From: Streptomyces tirandamycinicus
GTDB taxonomy: Bacteria > Actinomycetota > Actinomycetes > Streptomycetales > Streptomycetaceae
Length of the DNA stretch: 64,000 nt
Assembly: GCF_003097515.1 (NCBI RefSeq)
Contig: NZ_CP029188.1
Span: 4,971,001-5,035,000, forward strand
Direction of reading: 5' to 3'
The translations under genes and the position numbers were made by a program. Below are positions 53,277 to 62,543 of the stretch, piece after piece. How positions within the stretch are numbered: the first letter of the stretch is position 1; the number at the start of each line of letters is the position of its first letter. The notes under the pieces were generated by a model. The model worked only from the letters and a program-made list of their open reading frames with translations. It had not been told where the DNA came from and did no database searches.

Positions 53277-53378
53277 CACCCAGGTTCCGGTAGCCGGCGG
53301 CGGGGGCCCATGAAGCCCCCGCCGTCGGCCCGTAGATCGTTCGACCTCAGCTCTTCGACTTCAGAGAGATTCACAGAC

Positions 53379-54215
53379 ATGGCGAACTACACCGCCGCTG
53401 ACGTTAAGAAGCTCCGCGAGCTCACCGGCGCGGGCATGATGGACTGCAAGAAGGCGCTCGACGAGGCCGACGGCAACGTCGACAAGGCCGTCGAGGCCCT
53501 GCGCATCAAGGGCCAGAAGGGCGTCGCCAAGCGCGAGGGCCGCTCCGCCGAGAACGGCGCCGTCGTCTCCCTCATCGCCGACGACAGCACCTCCGGTGTG
53601 ATCGTCGAGCTGAAGTGCGAGACGGACTTCGTCGCCAAGGGCGAGAAGTTCCAGGCCGTCGCGGGCGCGCTCGCCGCCCACGTCGCCGCCACCGCTCCGG
53701 CCGACATCGAGGCCCTGCTCGCCTCCGAGATCGAGCCCGGCAAGACCGTGCAGGCGTACGTCGACGAGGCCAACGCCAACCTCGGCGAGAAGATCGTCCT
53801 GGACCGGTTCGCGCAGTTCTCCGGTGCCTACGTGACCGCGTACATGCACCGCACGATGCCCGACCTGCCCCCGCAGATCGGTGTCCTCGTCGAGCTCGAC
53901 AAGCCGAACGCCGAGGTCGCCAAGGGCGTCGCCCAGCACATCGCCGCCTTCGCGCCGAAGTACCTGTCCCGTGAGGACGTCCCGGCCGAGGTCGTCGAGT
54001 CCGAGCGCCGCGTCGCCGAGGAGACCACCCGCGCCGAGGGCAAGCCCGAGGCCGCCCTGCCGAAGATCGTCGAGGGCCGCCTCAACGGCTTCTTCAAGGA
54101 CGCCACCCTCCTGGGCCAGCCGTACGCGCTGGACAACAAGAAGTCCGTCCAGCAGATCCTGGACGAGGCCGGTGTCGCCCTGAAGCGCTTCTCGCGCATC
54201 AAGGTCGGCATCTGA
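53379..54215 (+). CDS. tsf: Elongation factor Ts
   Basis: A 278-residue guanine nucleotide exchange factor for EF-Tu. The N-terminal UBA-like part MANYTAADVKKLRELTGAGMMDCKKAL and the core KCETDFVAKGEKF are typical. The ATG at 53379 is 102 bases after rpsB and has weak AGAGAG upstream. A hairpin and pyrH follow. Confidence 0.97.
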   Translation: MANYTAADVKKLRELTGAGMMDCKKALDEADGNVDKAVEALRIKGQKGVAKREGRSAENGAVVSLIADDSTSGVIVELKCETDFVAKGEKFQAVAGALAAHVAATAPADIEALLASEIEPGKTVQAYVDEANANLGEKIVLDRFAQFSGAYVTAYMHRTMPDLPPQIGVLVELDKPNAEVAKGVAQHIAAFAPKYLSREDVPAEVVESERRVAEETTRAEGKPEAALPKIVEGRLNGFFKDATLLGQPYALDNKKSVQQILDEAGVALKRFSRIKVGI

Positions 54216-54244
54216 GCCGGTACGCGATCGACACGGGAGCCCGA

Positions 54245-54345
54245 TAGGGTTTTCCCGCAGTCGTCGGCCGCGTGACGCCGGACGACCGCAGATCTGACGA
54301 GGAGGCCATTGCCGCAGGGACACCAGCACCCACCGGCAATGGCCT
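54245..54345 (+). promoter_or_regulatory. pyrH leader: putative -10 element and 12-bp hairpin
   Basis: TAGGGT at 54245-54250 matches the -10 hexamer of main Streptomyces promoters, without a clear -35. A perfect 12-bp inverted repeat (54303-54314 with 54334-54345, 19-base loop) starts at the GGAGG of the interval and ends 28 bases before the pyrH ATG. It may be a terminator for rpsB-tsf or a regulatory leader structure for pyrH. Confidence 0.55.
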
Positions 54346-54372
54346 TCTTCGTATGTGCACGAGGAGATCTCC

Positions 54373-55155
54373 ATGAACAAGGGCGCGGACGCCAATCCGG
54401 CCGCCGACGACAAGAGCGACCGCACCGGCACGAAAGCCGGCCGCTTCATGCTGAAGCTGTCAGGGGAGGCCTTCTCCGGCGGCACCGGCCTGGGCGTCGA
54501 CCCCGACGTCGTCCATGCCATCGCCAGGGAGATCGCCGCGGTCGTCCGTGACGGCGCGCAGATCGCGGTGGTCATCGGCGGCGGCAACTTCTTCCGCGGG
54601 GCCGAGCTGCAGGTGCGCGGCATGGACCGGGCGCGCTCCGACTACATGGGCATGCTCGGCACGGTCATGAACTGCCTCGCCCTCCAGGACTTCCTGGAGA
54701 AGGAGGGGATCGACTCCCGCGTCCAGACCGCCATCACCATGGGCCAGGTCGCGGAGCCCTACATTCCGCTGCGGGCGGTGCGCCACCTCGAGAAGGGGCG
54801 CGTCGTCATCTTCGGCGCCGGTATGGGCATGCCGTACTTCTCCACCGACACCACCGCGGCCCAGCGCGCCCTGGAGATCGACGCCGAGGCGCTGCTGATG
54901 GGCAAGAACGGGGTCGACGGCGTCTACGACTCCGACCCCAAGGCCAATCCGGACGCGGTGAAGTTCGACGCCCTGGAGTACGGGGAGGTGCTCGCCCGCG
55001 ACCTCAAGGTCGCCGACGCCACCGCCATCACCCTCTGCCGCGACAACGCCCTGCCGATCCTCGTCTTCGAACTGCTCGCCGCGGGCAATATCGCTCGGGC
55101 CGTCCGGGGTGAGAAGATCGGCACGCTCGTGAGCGACCAGGGCACCCGTGCCTGA
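54373..55155 (+). CDS. pyrH: Uridylate kinase
   Basis: A 260-residue UMP kinase of the amino-acid-kinase family that makes UDP for all pyrimidine nucleotides. FMLKLSGEAFSGG, AVVIGGGNFFRGAEL, TMGQVAEPYIPLRAVRHLEKG and MGKNGVDGVYDSDPKANP are all present. The ATG at 54373 has GAGGAG six bases upstream; an in-frame GTG at 54355 is less likely. UMP kinases are regulated by UTP and GTP. Confidence 0.97.
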   Translation: MNKGADANPAADDKSDRTGTKAGRFMLKLSGEAFSGGTGLGVDPDVVHAIAREIAAVVRDGAQIAVVIGGGNFFRGAELQVRGMDRARSDYMGMLGTVMNCLALQDFLEKEGIDSRVQTAITMGQVAEPYIPLRAVRHLEKGRVVIFGAGMGMPYFSTDTTAAQRALEIDAEALLMGKNGVDGVYDSDPKANPDAVKFDALEYGEVLARDLKVADATAITLCRDNALPILVFELLAAGNIARAVRGEKIGTLVSDQGTRA

Positions 55156-55338
55156 CCCGGGGCGCCGCCCCGGGATGGACAAAGCCCTGCCGGTCGGACA
55201 CCGTGCAGGGGAGACGCGCCGCCAACTTTCGCAGGCGTCGTACGCGTGGCTCGGACCGGCCCGCGGACCCGCTCCAGGGGGCCGGGCCGGGTCGCCATTC
55301 GTACACGCCGGGACTACCAAGACACGCAGGAGCAAGTG

Positions 55339-55896
55339 GTGATCGAAGAGACCCTCCTCGAGGCCGAGGAGAAGATGGAGAAGGCCGTCGTGGTCGCCAA
55401 GGAGGACTTCGCCGCGATCCGCACCGGGCGTGCGCACCCGGCGATGTTCAACAAGATCGTGGCCGACTACTACGGCGCGCTGACGCCGATCAACCAGCTG
55501 GCCTCGTTCTCGGTGCCGGAGCCGCGCATGGCCGTGGTGACCCCGTTCGACAAGAGCGCCCTGCGCAACATCGAGCAGGCGATCCGCGACTCCGACCTGG
55601 GCGTCAACCCCAGCAACGACGGAAACATCATCCGGGTGGTGTTCCCCGAGCTCACCGAGGAGCGCCGCCGCGAGTTCATCAAGGTCGCCAAGGGCAAGGC
55701 CGAGGACTCCCGCATCTCGATCCGCTCCGTGCGCCGCAAGGCCAAGGAGGCCATCGACAAGCTGATCAAGGACGGCGAGGTCGGCGAGGACGAGGGCCGC
55801 CGTGCGGAGAAGGAGCTCGACGACACCACCGCGAAGTACGTCGCGCAGGTGGACGAGCTGCTCAAGCACAAGGAAGCCGAGCTGCTCGAGGTCTGA
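55339..55896 (+). CDS. frr: Ribosome recycling factor
   Basis: A 185-residue RRF that splits post-termination ribosomes with EF-G. MIEETLLEAEEKMEKAVVVA at the start (GTG-coded), FAAIRTGRAHPAMFNKIVADYYG, and RRKAKEAIDKLIKDGEVGEDE are typical, and length is exactly that of the family. The GTG at 55339 is preferred to 55336 by distance to AGGAG. The stop overlaps the cdsA start (TGATG). Confidence 0.97.
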   Translation: MIEETLLEAEEKMEKAVVVAKEDFAAIRTGRAHPAMFNKIVADYYGALTPINQLASFSVPEPRMAVVTPFDKSALRNIEQAIRDSDLGVNPSNDGNIIRVVFPELTEERRREFIKVAKGKAEDSRISIRSVRRKAKEAIDKLIKDGEVGEDEGRRAEKELDDTTAKYVAQVDELLKHKEAELLEV

Positions 55897-57008
55897 TGAA
55901 CGACTCTTCCCGGGGGGCCCCGACGAGCACCGGCTACTGGGGCCCGCCCGACCAGGGGGCTGCCCCGGCGGGTCCCGCATACGATGAGCCTGGTACCCAG
56001 CAGACTCGGCCCATGCCCATCGTGCCGGGTGATCCCGACGCAGGGAGAGACGCCGCAGACCGCGAAGACCGTGATCGGGGGGCCGCTCGGCTGAGCGGCC
56101 CCCCGGTCCGCGACGAGATGCCGCAGGAGCCCATGCCCACCCCTCCGCCGCCTGCGGCCCCCCAGCCGTCGGAGCCGCAGCCGCCGCAGAAGAAGCGCGC
56201 AGGCCGTGATCTCCGTGCTGCCATAGGGGTCGGCGTCGGGCTCGGTGCGGTGATCGTCGCGGCTCTGTTCGTCGTCAAGTCCGTGTTCGTCGGCGTGATC
56301 GCCGTCGCCGTGGTCGTCGGGCTGTGGGAGCTCACCTCCCGCCTCCGGGAGCGCAAGGGCATCAGGGCCCCCCTGGTGCCGCTCGCGGTGGGCGGCGCGG
56401 CGATGGTCGTGGCCGGCTACGTCCGGGGCGCCGAGGGCGCGTGGGTCGCCACCGCCCTCACCGCCCTGGCGGTGCTGGTCTGGCGGATGACCGAGCCGCC
56501 CGAGGGCTACCTCAGGGACGTCACGGCCGGGCTCTTCGCGACGTTCTACGTGCCGTTCCTCGCCACGTTCGTCGCGATGATGCTCACCGCGGAGGACGGC
56601 CCGCAGCGGGTCTTCACGTTCCTCCTGCTGACGGTCGTGAGCGACACCGGCGCGTACGCGATCGGCTGGCGTTTCGGCAGGCACAAGCTCGCGCCGCGCA
56701 TCAGCCCCGGGAAGACCCGCGAGGGACTGCTGGGCGCCGTGGCGTTCGGCATGGCGGCGGGCGCCGTCTGCATGCCGCTCATGATCGACGGCGGCACCTG
56801 GTGGCAGGGCCTGGTCCTCGGCCTCGCGGTCGCGGTCAGCGCGACCCTGGGCGACCTCGGTGAGTCGATGATCAAGCGGGACCTGGGCATCAAGGACATG
56901 GGCTCCCTGCTGCCGGGTCACGGGGGCATCATGGACCGGCTGGACTCGCTGCTGCCCACGGCGCCGGTGGTGTGGCTGCTGTTCGTGGTGTTCGTCGGCG
57001 CCGGCTGA
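55896..57008 (+). CDS. cdsA: Phosphatidate cytidylyltransferase
   Basis: A 370-residue membrane enzyme that makes CDP-diacylglycerol for phospholipids. Residues 1-105 are cytosolic, Pro/Gln-rich and probably disordered; about eight membrane segments follow. The signature SMIKRDLGIKDMGSLLPGHG followed by GIMDRLDSLL is near the C-terminus. It overlaps frr by one base and closes the rpsB-tsf-pyrH-frr-cdsA cluster. Confidence 0.95.
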   Translation: MNDSSRGAPTSTGYWGPPDQGAAPAGPAYDEPGTQQTRPMPIVPGDPDAGRDAADREDRDRGAARLSGPPVRDEMPQEPMPTPPPPAAPQPSEPQPPQKKRAGRDLRAAIGVGVGLGAVIVAALFVVKSVFVGVIAVAVVVGLWELTSRLRERKGIRAPLVPLAVGGAAMVVAGYVRGAEGAWVATALTALAVLVWRMTEPPEGYLRDVTAGLFATFYVPFLATFVAMMLTAEDGPQRVFTFLLLTVVSDTGAYAIGWRFGRHKLAPRISPGKTREGLLGAVAFGMAAGAVCMPLMIDGGTWWQGLVLGLAVAVSATLGDLGESMIKRDLGIKDMGSLLPGHGGIMDRLDSLLPTAPVVWLLFVVFVGAG

Positions 57009-57761
57009 TCCGGGTGGTGCCGGTCCGGACGCGGCATGAGCGCCGTCCGGGCCGGTGACGGGATCAGGGCAGGTGACGGGATGAGGGCCGGTTCGACACC
57101 GGGCAGGGCCGTCAGCGCTGACCGGCATCCCGGCGACCGGCCGCAGCGACCGGACGCGGCCACGGTGCCGGAGCCCGTAGCCGGCAGGACCGGAGCCCAG
57201 CGCGGTCGGCGGACCGCGTCCGGCCCCCCGCCGAGCCGGGCCGCCGCCCTCGGGGAGGACGGCACGACGGCCGCCCCGGAGCCGACCGGACGCCCGGGCC
57301 TCTCTCCGTACGGCGCCGCCCGTACCGCTCGCGGCCCGGCGCCTGCCGCCCACCTGTGTACTGCTCCCGGCCCGCACTCCTCCCGGAGCGGACCTGCCTT
57401 GCCCTGCCCGGCCCGGCGTGTCCGCCCGCCCGTACCGCTCCCGGCCCGGGCGACTCCGGGCCGGAAAGCTTCAGCCTGGCGCGCACACCGCTCGCGGCCT
57501 GAGCCGTCCGGTGGCCCGACGGTCTCCGCCCGGCCCCGGCCCCCGGCCTCCCGCGGCCCGTCGGCGCTTCTTCAGTCGAGATGAGCCGGTACGGCAGGTG
57601 CCGTGCAGCGCCGGAACATTCCCCGTGCAGACTCGATAGCCAAGTATCTCAATCATTGAGACACTCCCCGTGCTCCCGTCGGTTTGACGACCGGCGGAAG
57701 CGGCGTTCGAAGTGTCATGTTCACGTCAAAGCACGCGTCCTGCCATGGAAAGGGTGACATC
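57009..57761. other. 753-base interval without a supported gene
   Basis: Open frames here are Arg/Pro/Ala-rich with no domain. Interspersed short repeats are visible, such as GCCCGTACCGCTC followed by a C/G-CGGCCCGG variant at about 57327 and 57428, and an 18-bp direct repeat (57054-57070 and 57072-57088). The last 160 bases are less GC-rich and contain the promoter region of the hydrolase gene. This interval marks the start of an accessory patch between cdsA and rlmN. Confidence 0.6.
57647..57661. promoter_or_regulatory. 7-1-7 palindrome upstream of the secreted hydrolase gene
   Basis: TCTCAATCATTGAGA at 57647-57661 is a perfect inverted repeat of two 7-bp arms with one centre base. The AAT-C-ATT core is the pattern of Fur-family (Fur, Zur, PerR) boxes, but the outer arms differ from the usual ones. 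It lies about 100 bases before the hydrolase start. Confidence 0.5.
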
Positions 57762-58694
57762 GTGCTACCAGCACCCGTACGTGCCGTTCTCATGCCGCTC
57801 GTGCTCGCAGCGGCCCTGCTCGCCGGCGCACCCGTCCCGTCCGCCGGCGCACATCCGAAGGCGGCGGCGGTGGACCCGTCCGCGCCCGGTTCGTTCGCCG
57901 TCGGTTACACCGACCTGACCGTGTCCGCGTCCGGCCGCTCGTTCGGCGCGCGGGTCTGGTACCCGAGTGCGTCGGCGGGCGCCGACACGCCGGTCGCTCC
58001 CGGTGCCCATCCCGCGCTCGCGTTCGGGCACGGCTTCTTCCAGGACATCTCCAAGTACCAGAGTCTGCTGCGGCACTACGCATCCTGGGGCTTCGTCGCC
58101 GTCGCGCCGAAGAGCCAGGGCGGCCTCTTCCCCAGCCACTCGGGGTTCGCCGACGACCTGGCGGCGTCCCTGAGCTGGCTCACGACCCAGAACGGAACCC
58201 CTGGCTCCCGCTTCGCCGGTGCCATCGACGTCGATCGCCTCGGCCTCTCCGGACACTCCATGGGAGGCGGCGCCGCACTGCTCGCGTCCGCCCGCAGCAC
58301 GGCGGTCAAGAGCGTCTCCACACTCGCGGCCGCCGAGACCAACCCGTCCGCGGTCACCGCCTCCGGCGGCCTGCGCATACCGGCCCAGTTCGTCGGCGGA
58401 AGCGCCGACTCCATCGCCGGTGTGGCCGGTCACCAGCAGAAGATGTACGACGCCAAGCCCGCCCCCACCCAGCTCCGCGTCATCACGGGCGGCTTCCACT
58501 GCGGCTTCGTCGACACCTCGGGCTTCGGCTGCGACAGCGGATCGATCGACCGCGCCACCCAGCAGAGACTCACACGGGGCGTCACCACGGCGTATCTGCT
58601 CTACACCCTCGCCGGTGACCGGACCCTGTACGACCAGGTCTGGGGGCCGGCCGCGCAGAACCTTCCCGGCGTCGTCTACTCCGCGAAGCCGTAG
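57762..58694 (+). CDS. Secreted alpha/beta hydrolase (dienelactone hydrolase/lipase-like)
   Basis: A 310-residue exported hydrolase. The GTG at 57762, with GGAAAGGG seven bases upstream, starts a good signal peptide (VLPAPVRAVLMPLVLAAALL, cut near PSAGAHPKA). The mature protein is an alpha/beta hydrolase with nucleophile motif LGLSGHSMGGGAALL (serine near residue 166), acid in GGSADSIAG and histidine in GGFHCGFVD. Two cysteines flank the histidine. The substrate could be an ester or polyester; it cannot be named. Confidence 0.85.
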   Translation: MLPAPVRAVLMPLVLAAALLAGAPVPSAGAHPKAAAVDPSAPGSFAVGYTDLTVSASGRSFGARVWYPSASAGADTPVAPGAHPALAFGHGFFQDISKYQSLLRHYASWGFVAVAPKSQGGLFPSHSGFADDLAASLSWLTTQNGTPGSRFAGAIDVDRLGLSGHSMGGGAALLASARSTAVKSVSTLAAAETNPSAVTASGGLRIPAQFVGGSADSIAGVAGHQQKMYDAKPAPTQLRVITGGFHCGFVDTSGFGCDSGSIDRATQQRLTRGVTTAYLLYTLAGDRTLYDQVWGPAAQNLPGVVYSAKP

Positions 58695-58714
58695 CCGGCC
58701 GTCGAATGACACCG

Positions 58715-58754
58715 CCCGGCCTGCCGCAGCGCCTCGGCGCCCCGGCAGGCCGGG
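58715..58754. terminator. Bidirectional terminator between hydrolase and propeller genes
   Basis: A perfect 12-bp stem (58715-58726 with 58743-58754) with a 16-base loop, between convergent genes. A 13-bp tandem repeat follows at about 58804-58829. Confidence 0.65.
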
Positions 58755-58831
58755 CAGGCGGTTCCGCGGCGACCGTCGCACGGTTGGTGCCGACCCCGCG
58801 GACGGTCGGCACGGACGGCCGGCACGGACGG

Positions 58832-60181
58832 TCAGTCGCGGGTCCAGACGGTGACGCTGTCCGACTCGAACACGGTGAACACTGCCTCGTTCCGCAGGGG
58901 CCGGCGGCGGTCGAGATCCGTGACCACGGCGCCTCCCGCCTGGCCGGCGCCGGTGGCGAGGACATGCGTCTCGAACGCGCGGCCGGCCTTCTGCTCCAGC
59001 CAGAACAGCCGGTCGTCGCCGTCGCCGGACACCAGAAGGTCGATGTCGCGGTCGCCGTCCAGATCACCGCTGCCGAACACGCCGGGTGCCCCCTGACCGG
59101 CCCGGCCCCGTGCGGTGATGCCGCTCGAGAGGGGAGTAGGGGTCCACCGGGAGCGCGGGTCGGCGGGAACGCCGAAGGAGACCACCTGCGAGGCGGGGTC
59201 GGTCGAACCCGGAGGGAAGGCGGTGTTGGTGTGGTTGGAGCCGACCCAGGTCGTCCGCCCGTCGCCGTGGAGGTCGTGCACCGGCCGCAGCTGGATGGCC
59301 TTGCCCTGGGTGCTGTCGATGACGTGGGTCGTGAACCGGCCCATCGGATGCTCCCGGCTCACCCCGTCCGTGCGCTCCAGCCAGACGAACGCGGCCCCCG
59401 GCTCGAAGTACTGCGCGGAGGCCAGGTCCAGATCGCCGTCGGAGTCGACGTCCGCCACGACGGGGAGCGCGCCGCCGCCGGGGGCGAGGTCGATCGGCTC
59501 ACGGCTGAAGCGCTCGGGGCCGTCCGTGCCCCGGAAGACCTGGGCCCAGGCGCTGGCCGGCGGCAGGCCCTCGATCCTGGAGACGGGTTGCAGGGACTCC
59601 CCGACGGTCACCAGGTCCCGCCGGCCGTCGCCGTCGAAGTCGACCAGAAGGGCGCGGTGGTAGAAGAGCGGTGAACTGCCCGGCGGCACGATGTCGTGGC
59701 GCCGCCAAGTGCCGCCCGCGCGCTGCTCCCACCAGGTCAGGGATCCACACCGGGAGGTGCAGGCGAAGAACCCGCCCGGCACCACGATGTCGCGGTCGCC
59801 GTCGCCGTCGACGTCGGCCACGTTCGGTTCGTTGGGAAAGGGGATCCTGGCGTCGGTGTCGAACACCAGCCGCTTCGACCACGACCCGAGGCCGGGCCCA
59901 CGCTGCTGGTACAGGGCGAGCCGGCCGGCTGCCGGAGGTACCGGCGGGCCGCCCGGCACGGTGGTGAAGTGACCGAATCCCGTGGCGACGATCTCCTGGC
60001 GGGCGTCCCCCCGGACGTCGCTCGCCACGGCGAAGGCCGCGCCGGCCAGGTTCCCGTCGACCGTGTGCGGGGAGAAGGAGACGGCCGCGGGAGCGGCGGG
60101 CGACGGCCGGCCTGAGGAGGCCATACCCAGGGGCGGCAGGGCGATGACCACGGCCAGTGCGGATCGGAGCAGCGCATGCAT
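58832..60181 (-). CDS. Secreted FG-GAP/VCBS beta-propeller protein
   Basis: A 449-residue exported protein. The minus-strand ATG at 60179-60181, with GAGGT upstream, begins a signal peptide (MHALLRSALAVVIALPPLGM). The mature part carries repeated calcium-binding segments DVDGDGDRDIV, DFDGDGRRDLV, DVDSDGDLDLA and DLDGDRDIDLL, the hallmark of FG-GAP/VCBS propellers. There is no catalytic domain, so binding of a ligand or surface is more likely than enzyme activity. It converges on the hydrolase gene. Confidence 0.85.
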   Translation of the reverse strand: MHALLRSALAVVIALPPLGMASSGRPSPAAPAAVSFSPHTVDGNLAGAAFAVASDVRGDARQEIVATGFGHFTTVPGGPPVPPAAGRLALYQQRGPGLGSWSKRLVFDTDARIPFPNEPNVADVDGDGDRDIVVPGGFFACTSRCGSLTWWEQRAGGTWRRHDIVPPGSSPLFYHRALLVDFDGDGRRDLVTVGESLQPVSRIEGLPPASAWAQVFRGTDGPERFSREPIDLAPGGGALPVVADVDSDGDLDLASAQYFEPGAAFVWLERTDGVSREHPMGRFTTHVIDSTQGKAIQLRPVHDLHGDGRTTWVGSNHTNTAFPPGSTDPASQVVSFGVPADPRSRWTPTPLSSGITARGRAGQGAPGVFGSGDLDGDRDIDLLVSGDGDDRLFWLEQKAGRAFETHVLATGAGQAGGAVVTDLDRRRPLRNEAVFTVFESDSVTVWTRD

Positions 60182-60522
60182 CCCAGCACCTCGCTTTGTG
60201 GTGTCCATGACACTCATTCGAGCGTAGCCGAGGCGGATGCCGGGCTCCATGCCACGCGGGCTCTCGCGGGCCTCGCCCGGCCCTCGGCTCCGCCGTCTCC
60301 GTGGCCGCTGCGGGGGGAGCCTCCGGGATCGGGGCCCGCGTCGGGCCATCGTGGGCGGCTCTTGCGGACGGCCCGATGCGCGACCGGCGTACGGGCCCCG
60401 GTCAATTGGCCAGGCAGCCAGCGCCCAAAGCCGCTACGCCGCCCAGGTGGCAGCCCACACACCGCTGCCCGGGCGCACACCGCTGCCCGGGACGCGACCG
60501 CGCGGGGGGACGCAGCAGAGTG
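60182..60522. other. Interval between the propeller and membrane-protein genes
   Basis: These 341 bases include the propeller promoter region and the 3' side of the next minus-strand gene. A 16-bp direct repeat (CACACCGCTGCCCGGG) occurs twice near 60460-60490. No gene is supported. Confidence 0.5.
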
Positions 60523-61032
60523 TCAGTTGACCCCGTACCGCCTGGCGACGCCGCATATCTCCTGAGCGGCGCCCGGCTGCTCCAGCAGCATCGTCCCGGC
60601 GTCGCGGCCTCCGTGCTGGATGTGCAGTCGCGGGCCGACCATGACCAGACGCAGCTCCGGCCATGGGTGCCGCCACAGCAGGGCGGAGCGTTCCCACATC
60701 TCCAGGCTGCGCGTGGTCACGCGAAGTTGGTACTGCGGCCCTTCGTGAGCCGCCGGCGGAGTGTGCTCGGTGTACGGAGGGCGAACGGTGTACGTGTCGA
60801 GCACCGTCTCTCCGGGCTCCAGGACCTCGTTGCGGATACCACGCTGTCTGCCGATCTGTGCCCCGGTCCAGCCGCCCAGCCCTGCCGTCGGCAATGCCGC
60901 AGCCGCCACCGCCCACCAGGGCAGGTCGGCCCTGATCCCGGTGCCGACCACCGCCACTACGGCGAGAAGTGCCGTCGTGGCGGCACCGAGCAGCCTCGCA
61001 CGCCGAATACGCCGGCCCCGTCCTCGATCCAC
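60523..61032 (-). CDS. Small membrane protein of unknown function
   Basis: A protein of 169 residues if the GTG at 61030-61032 (VDRGRGRRIRRARLL) is the start, with a purine run upstream on the minus strand. Two hydrophobic segments (LLGAATTALLAVVAVVGTGI and LPWWAVAAAALPTAGLGGW) anchor it, and a cytosolic domain of about 110 residues follows with TYTVRPPYTEHTPPA and ELRLVMVGPRLHI. I do not recognise a family. A longer start further upstream cannot be excluded. Confidence 0.65.
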   Translation of the reverse strand: MDRGRGRRIRRARLLGAATTALLAVVAVVGTGIRADLPWWAVAAAALPTAGLGGWTGAQIGRQRGIRNEVLEPGETVLDTYTVRPPYTEHTPPAAHEGPQYQLRVTTRSLEMWERSALLWRHPWPELRLVMVGPRLHIQHGGRDAGTMLLEQPGAAQEICGVARRYGVN

Positions 61033-61222
61033 GCCGTGTCCCCCCGTGCTGGCAGCGGTGTGCCGCCACACTATGCGAGGGGTGATGCGGACGGACCGGC
61101 CCGGTGCGTCTGGGCCGAGGGGACGGCCGTGCCCGCCACGTGCCCGGCCACAGAGGCACACCGGGAAGCCGCGGGCAGCTACCGTGCGCCAGGCTCGGCG
61201 ACCGGTGACGCCCGCCGACGAC

Positions 61223-61254
61223 GGTCGCAAGCGGGCGAGGTCGCAAGCGGGCGA
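61223..61254 (+). repeat. 16-bp direct repeat upstream of rlmN
   Basis: GGTCGCAAGCGGGCGA occurs twice head to tail (61223-61238, 61239-61254), about 45 bases before the rlmN start. Confidence 0.9.
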
Positions 61255-61297
61255 CGGCCGCAGGCCACCCGCATCGATCTGCGACACTGGTACGACC

Positions 61298-62404
61298 ATG
61301 CCCAAGCCCGGAGAACTCACCTTCGTCGCCCCCCGCGGAGCCAAGAAGCCCCCGCGGCACCTCGCCGACCTCACGCCCGCCGAGCGGAAGGACGCCGTCG
61401 CCGCGATCGGCGAGAAGCCGTTCCGGGCGAAGCAGCTGTCGCAGCACTACTTCGCGCGCTACGCGCACGCCCCTGAGCAGTGGACCGACATCCCCGCGGC
61501 CGCGCGGGAGCGGCTCGCGTCGGAGCTGCTGCCCGACCTGATGTCCGTGGTCCGGCACGTCTCCTGCGACGACGACACCACCCGCAAGACGCTGTGGCGG
61601 CTCCACGACGGCACGCTCGTCGAGTCGGTGCTGATGCGCTACCCGGACCGGGTGACGATGTGCATCTCCTCACAGGCCGGCTGCGGGATGAACTGCCCGT
61701 TCTGCGCCACCGGCCAGGCCGGTCTCGACCGGAACCTGTCCACCGCGGAGATCGTGCACCAGATCGTGGACGGGATGCGGGCCCTCCGCGACGGCGAGGT
61801 CCCCGGAGGTCCCGCCCGGCTGTCCAACATCGTGTTCATGGGCATGGGCGAGCCGCTGGCCAACTACAACCGGGTGGTCGGGGCCATCCGAAGGCTCACC
61901 GATCCCGAGCCCGACGGCCTCGGCCTGTCGCAGCGCGGGATCACCGTGTCCACCGTGGGCCTCGTCCCGGCGATGCTGCGGTTCGCCGACGAGGGCTTCA
62001 AGTGCCGTCTCGCCGTCTCCCTGCACGCCCCGGACGACGAACTGCGCGACACCCTGGTACCCGTCAACACGCGCTGGAAGGTGCGGGAGGTCCTGGACGC
62101 CGCCTGGGAGTACGCGGAGAGGTCCGGCCGCCGCATCTCGATCGAGTACGCCCTGATCCGCGACATCAACGACCAGGCATGGCGCGGCGACCTGCTCGGG
62201 CGCCTCCTCAAGGGCAAGCGGGTGCATGTCAACCTGATCCCGCTGAACCCGACCCCGGGCTCCAAGTGGACGGCCTCCCGGCCCGAGGACGAGAAGGCCT
62301 TCATCGAGGCCATCGCCGCCCACGGCGTTCCGGTCACCGTCCGGGACACCCGCGGCCAGGAGATCGACGGGGCCTGCGGGCAGCTCGCCGCATCCGAGCG
62401 CTAG
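61298..62404 (+). CDS. rlmN: Dual-specificity 23S rRNA/tRNA (adenine-C2) methyltransferase
   Basis: A 368-residue radical SAM enzyme that methylates C2 of A2503 in 23S rRNA and A37 of tRNAs. The iron-sulfur motif is CGMNCPFCATGQAGL. IVFMGMGEPLANYNRV and VSLHAPDDELRDTLVPVN are also typical. The ATG at 61298 is the family start (MPKPGELTFVAPRG). It follows the cdsA region in Streptomyces. Confidence 0.95.
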   Translation: MPKPGELTFVAPRGAKKPPRHLADLTPAERKDAVAAIGEKPFRAKQLSQHYFARYAHAPEQWTDIPAAARERLASELLPDLMSVVRHVSCDDDTTRKTLWRLHDGTLVESVLMRYPDRVTMCISSQAGCGMNCPFCATGQAGLDRNLSTAEIVHQIVDGMRALRDGEVPGGPARLSNIVFMGMGEPLANYNRVVGAIRRLTDPEPDGLGLSQRGITVSTVGLVPAMLRFADEGFKCRLAVSLHAPDDELRDTLVPVNTRWKVREVLDAAWEYAERSGRRISIEYALIRDINDQAWRGDLLGRLLKGKRVHVNLIPLNPTPGSKWTASRPEDEKAFIEAIAAHGVPVTVRDTRGQEIDGACGQLAASER

Positions 62405-62543
62405 GCGTATCGATCACAGGCGTCGACCACGCTCGTGATCAGTGCACCCAGCCGGCCGGCGCACCGGTGGCCGGCCCCGGGACCGCCCCGGCCCTGCGGA
62501 GCTCCCGGCGTGCCGCTGTACGCTGGCCCGGACATCTGCATAT

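Noticed and set aside
57036..57584. A 182-codon plus-strand frame after cdsA
   Set aside because: Arg/Pro/Ala/Ser-rich sequence without a ribosome binding site or domain; open only because of high GC.
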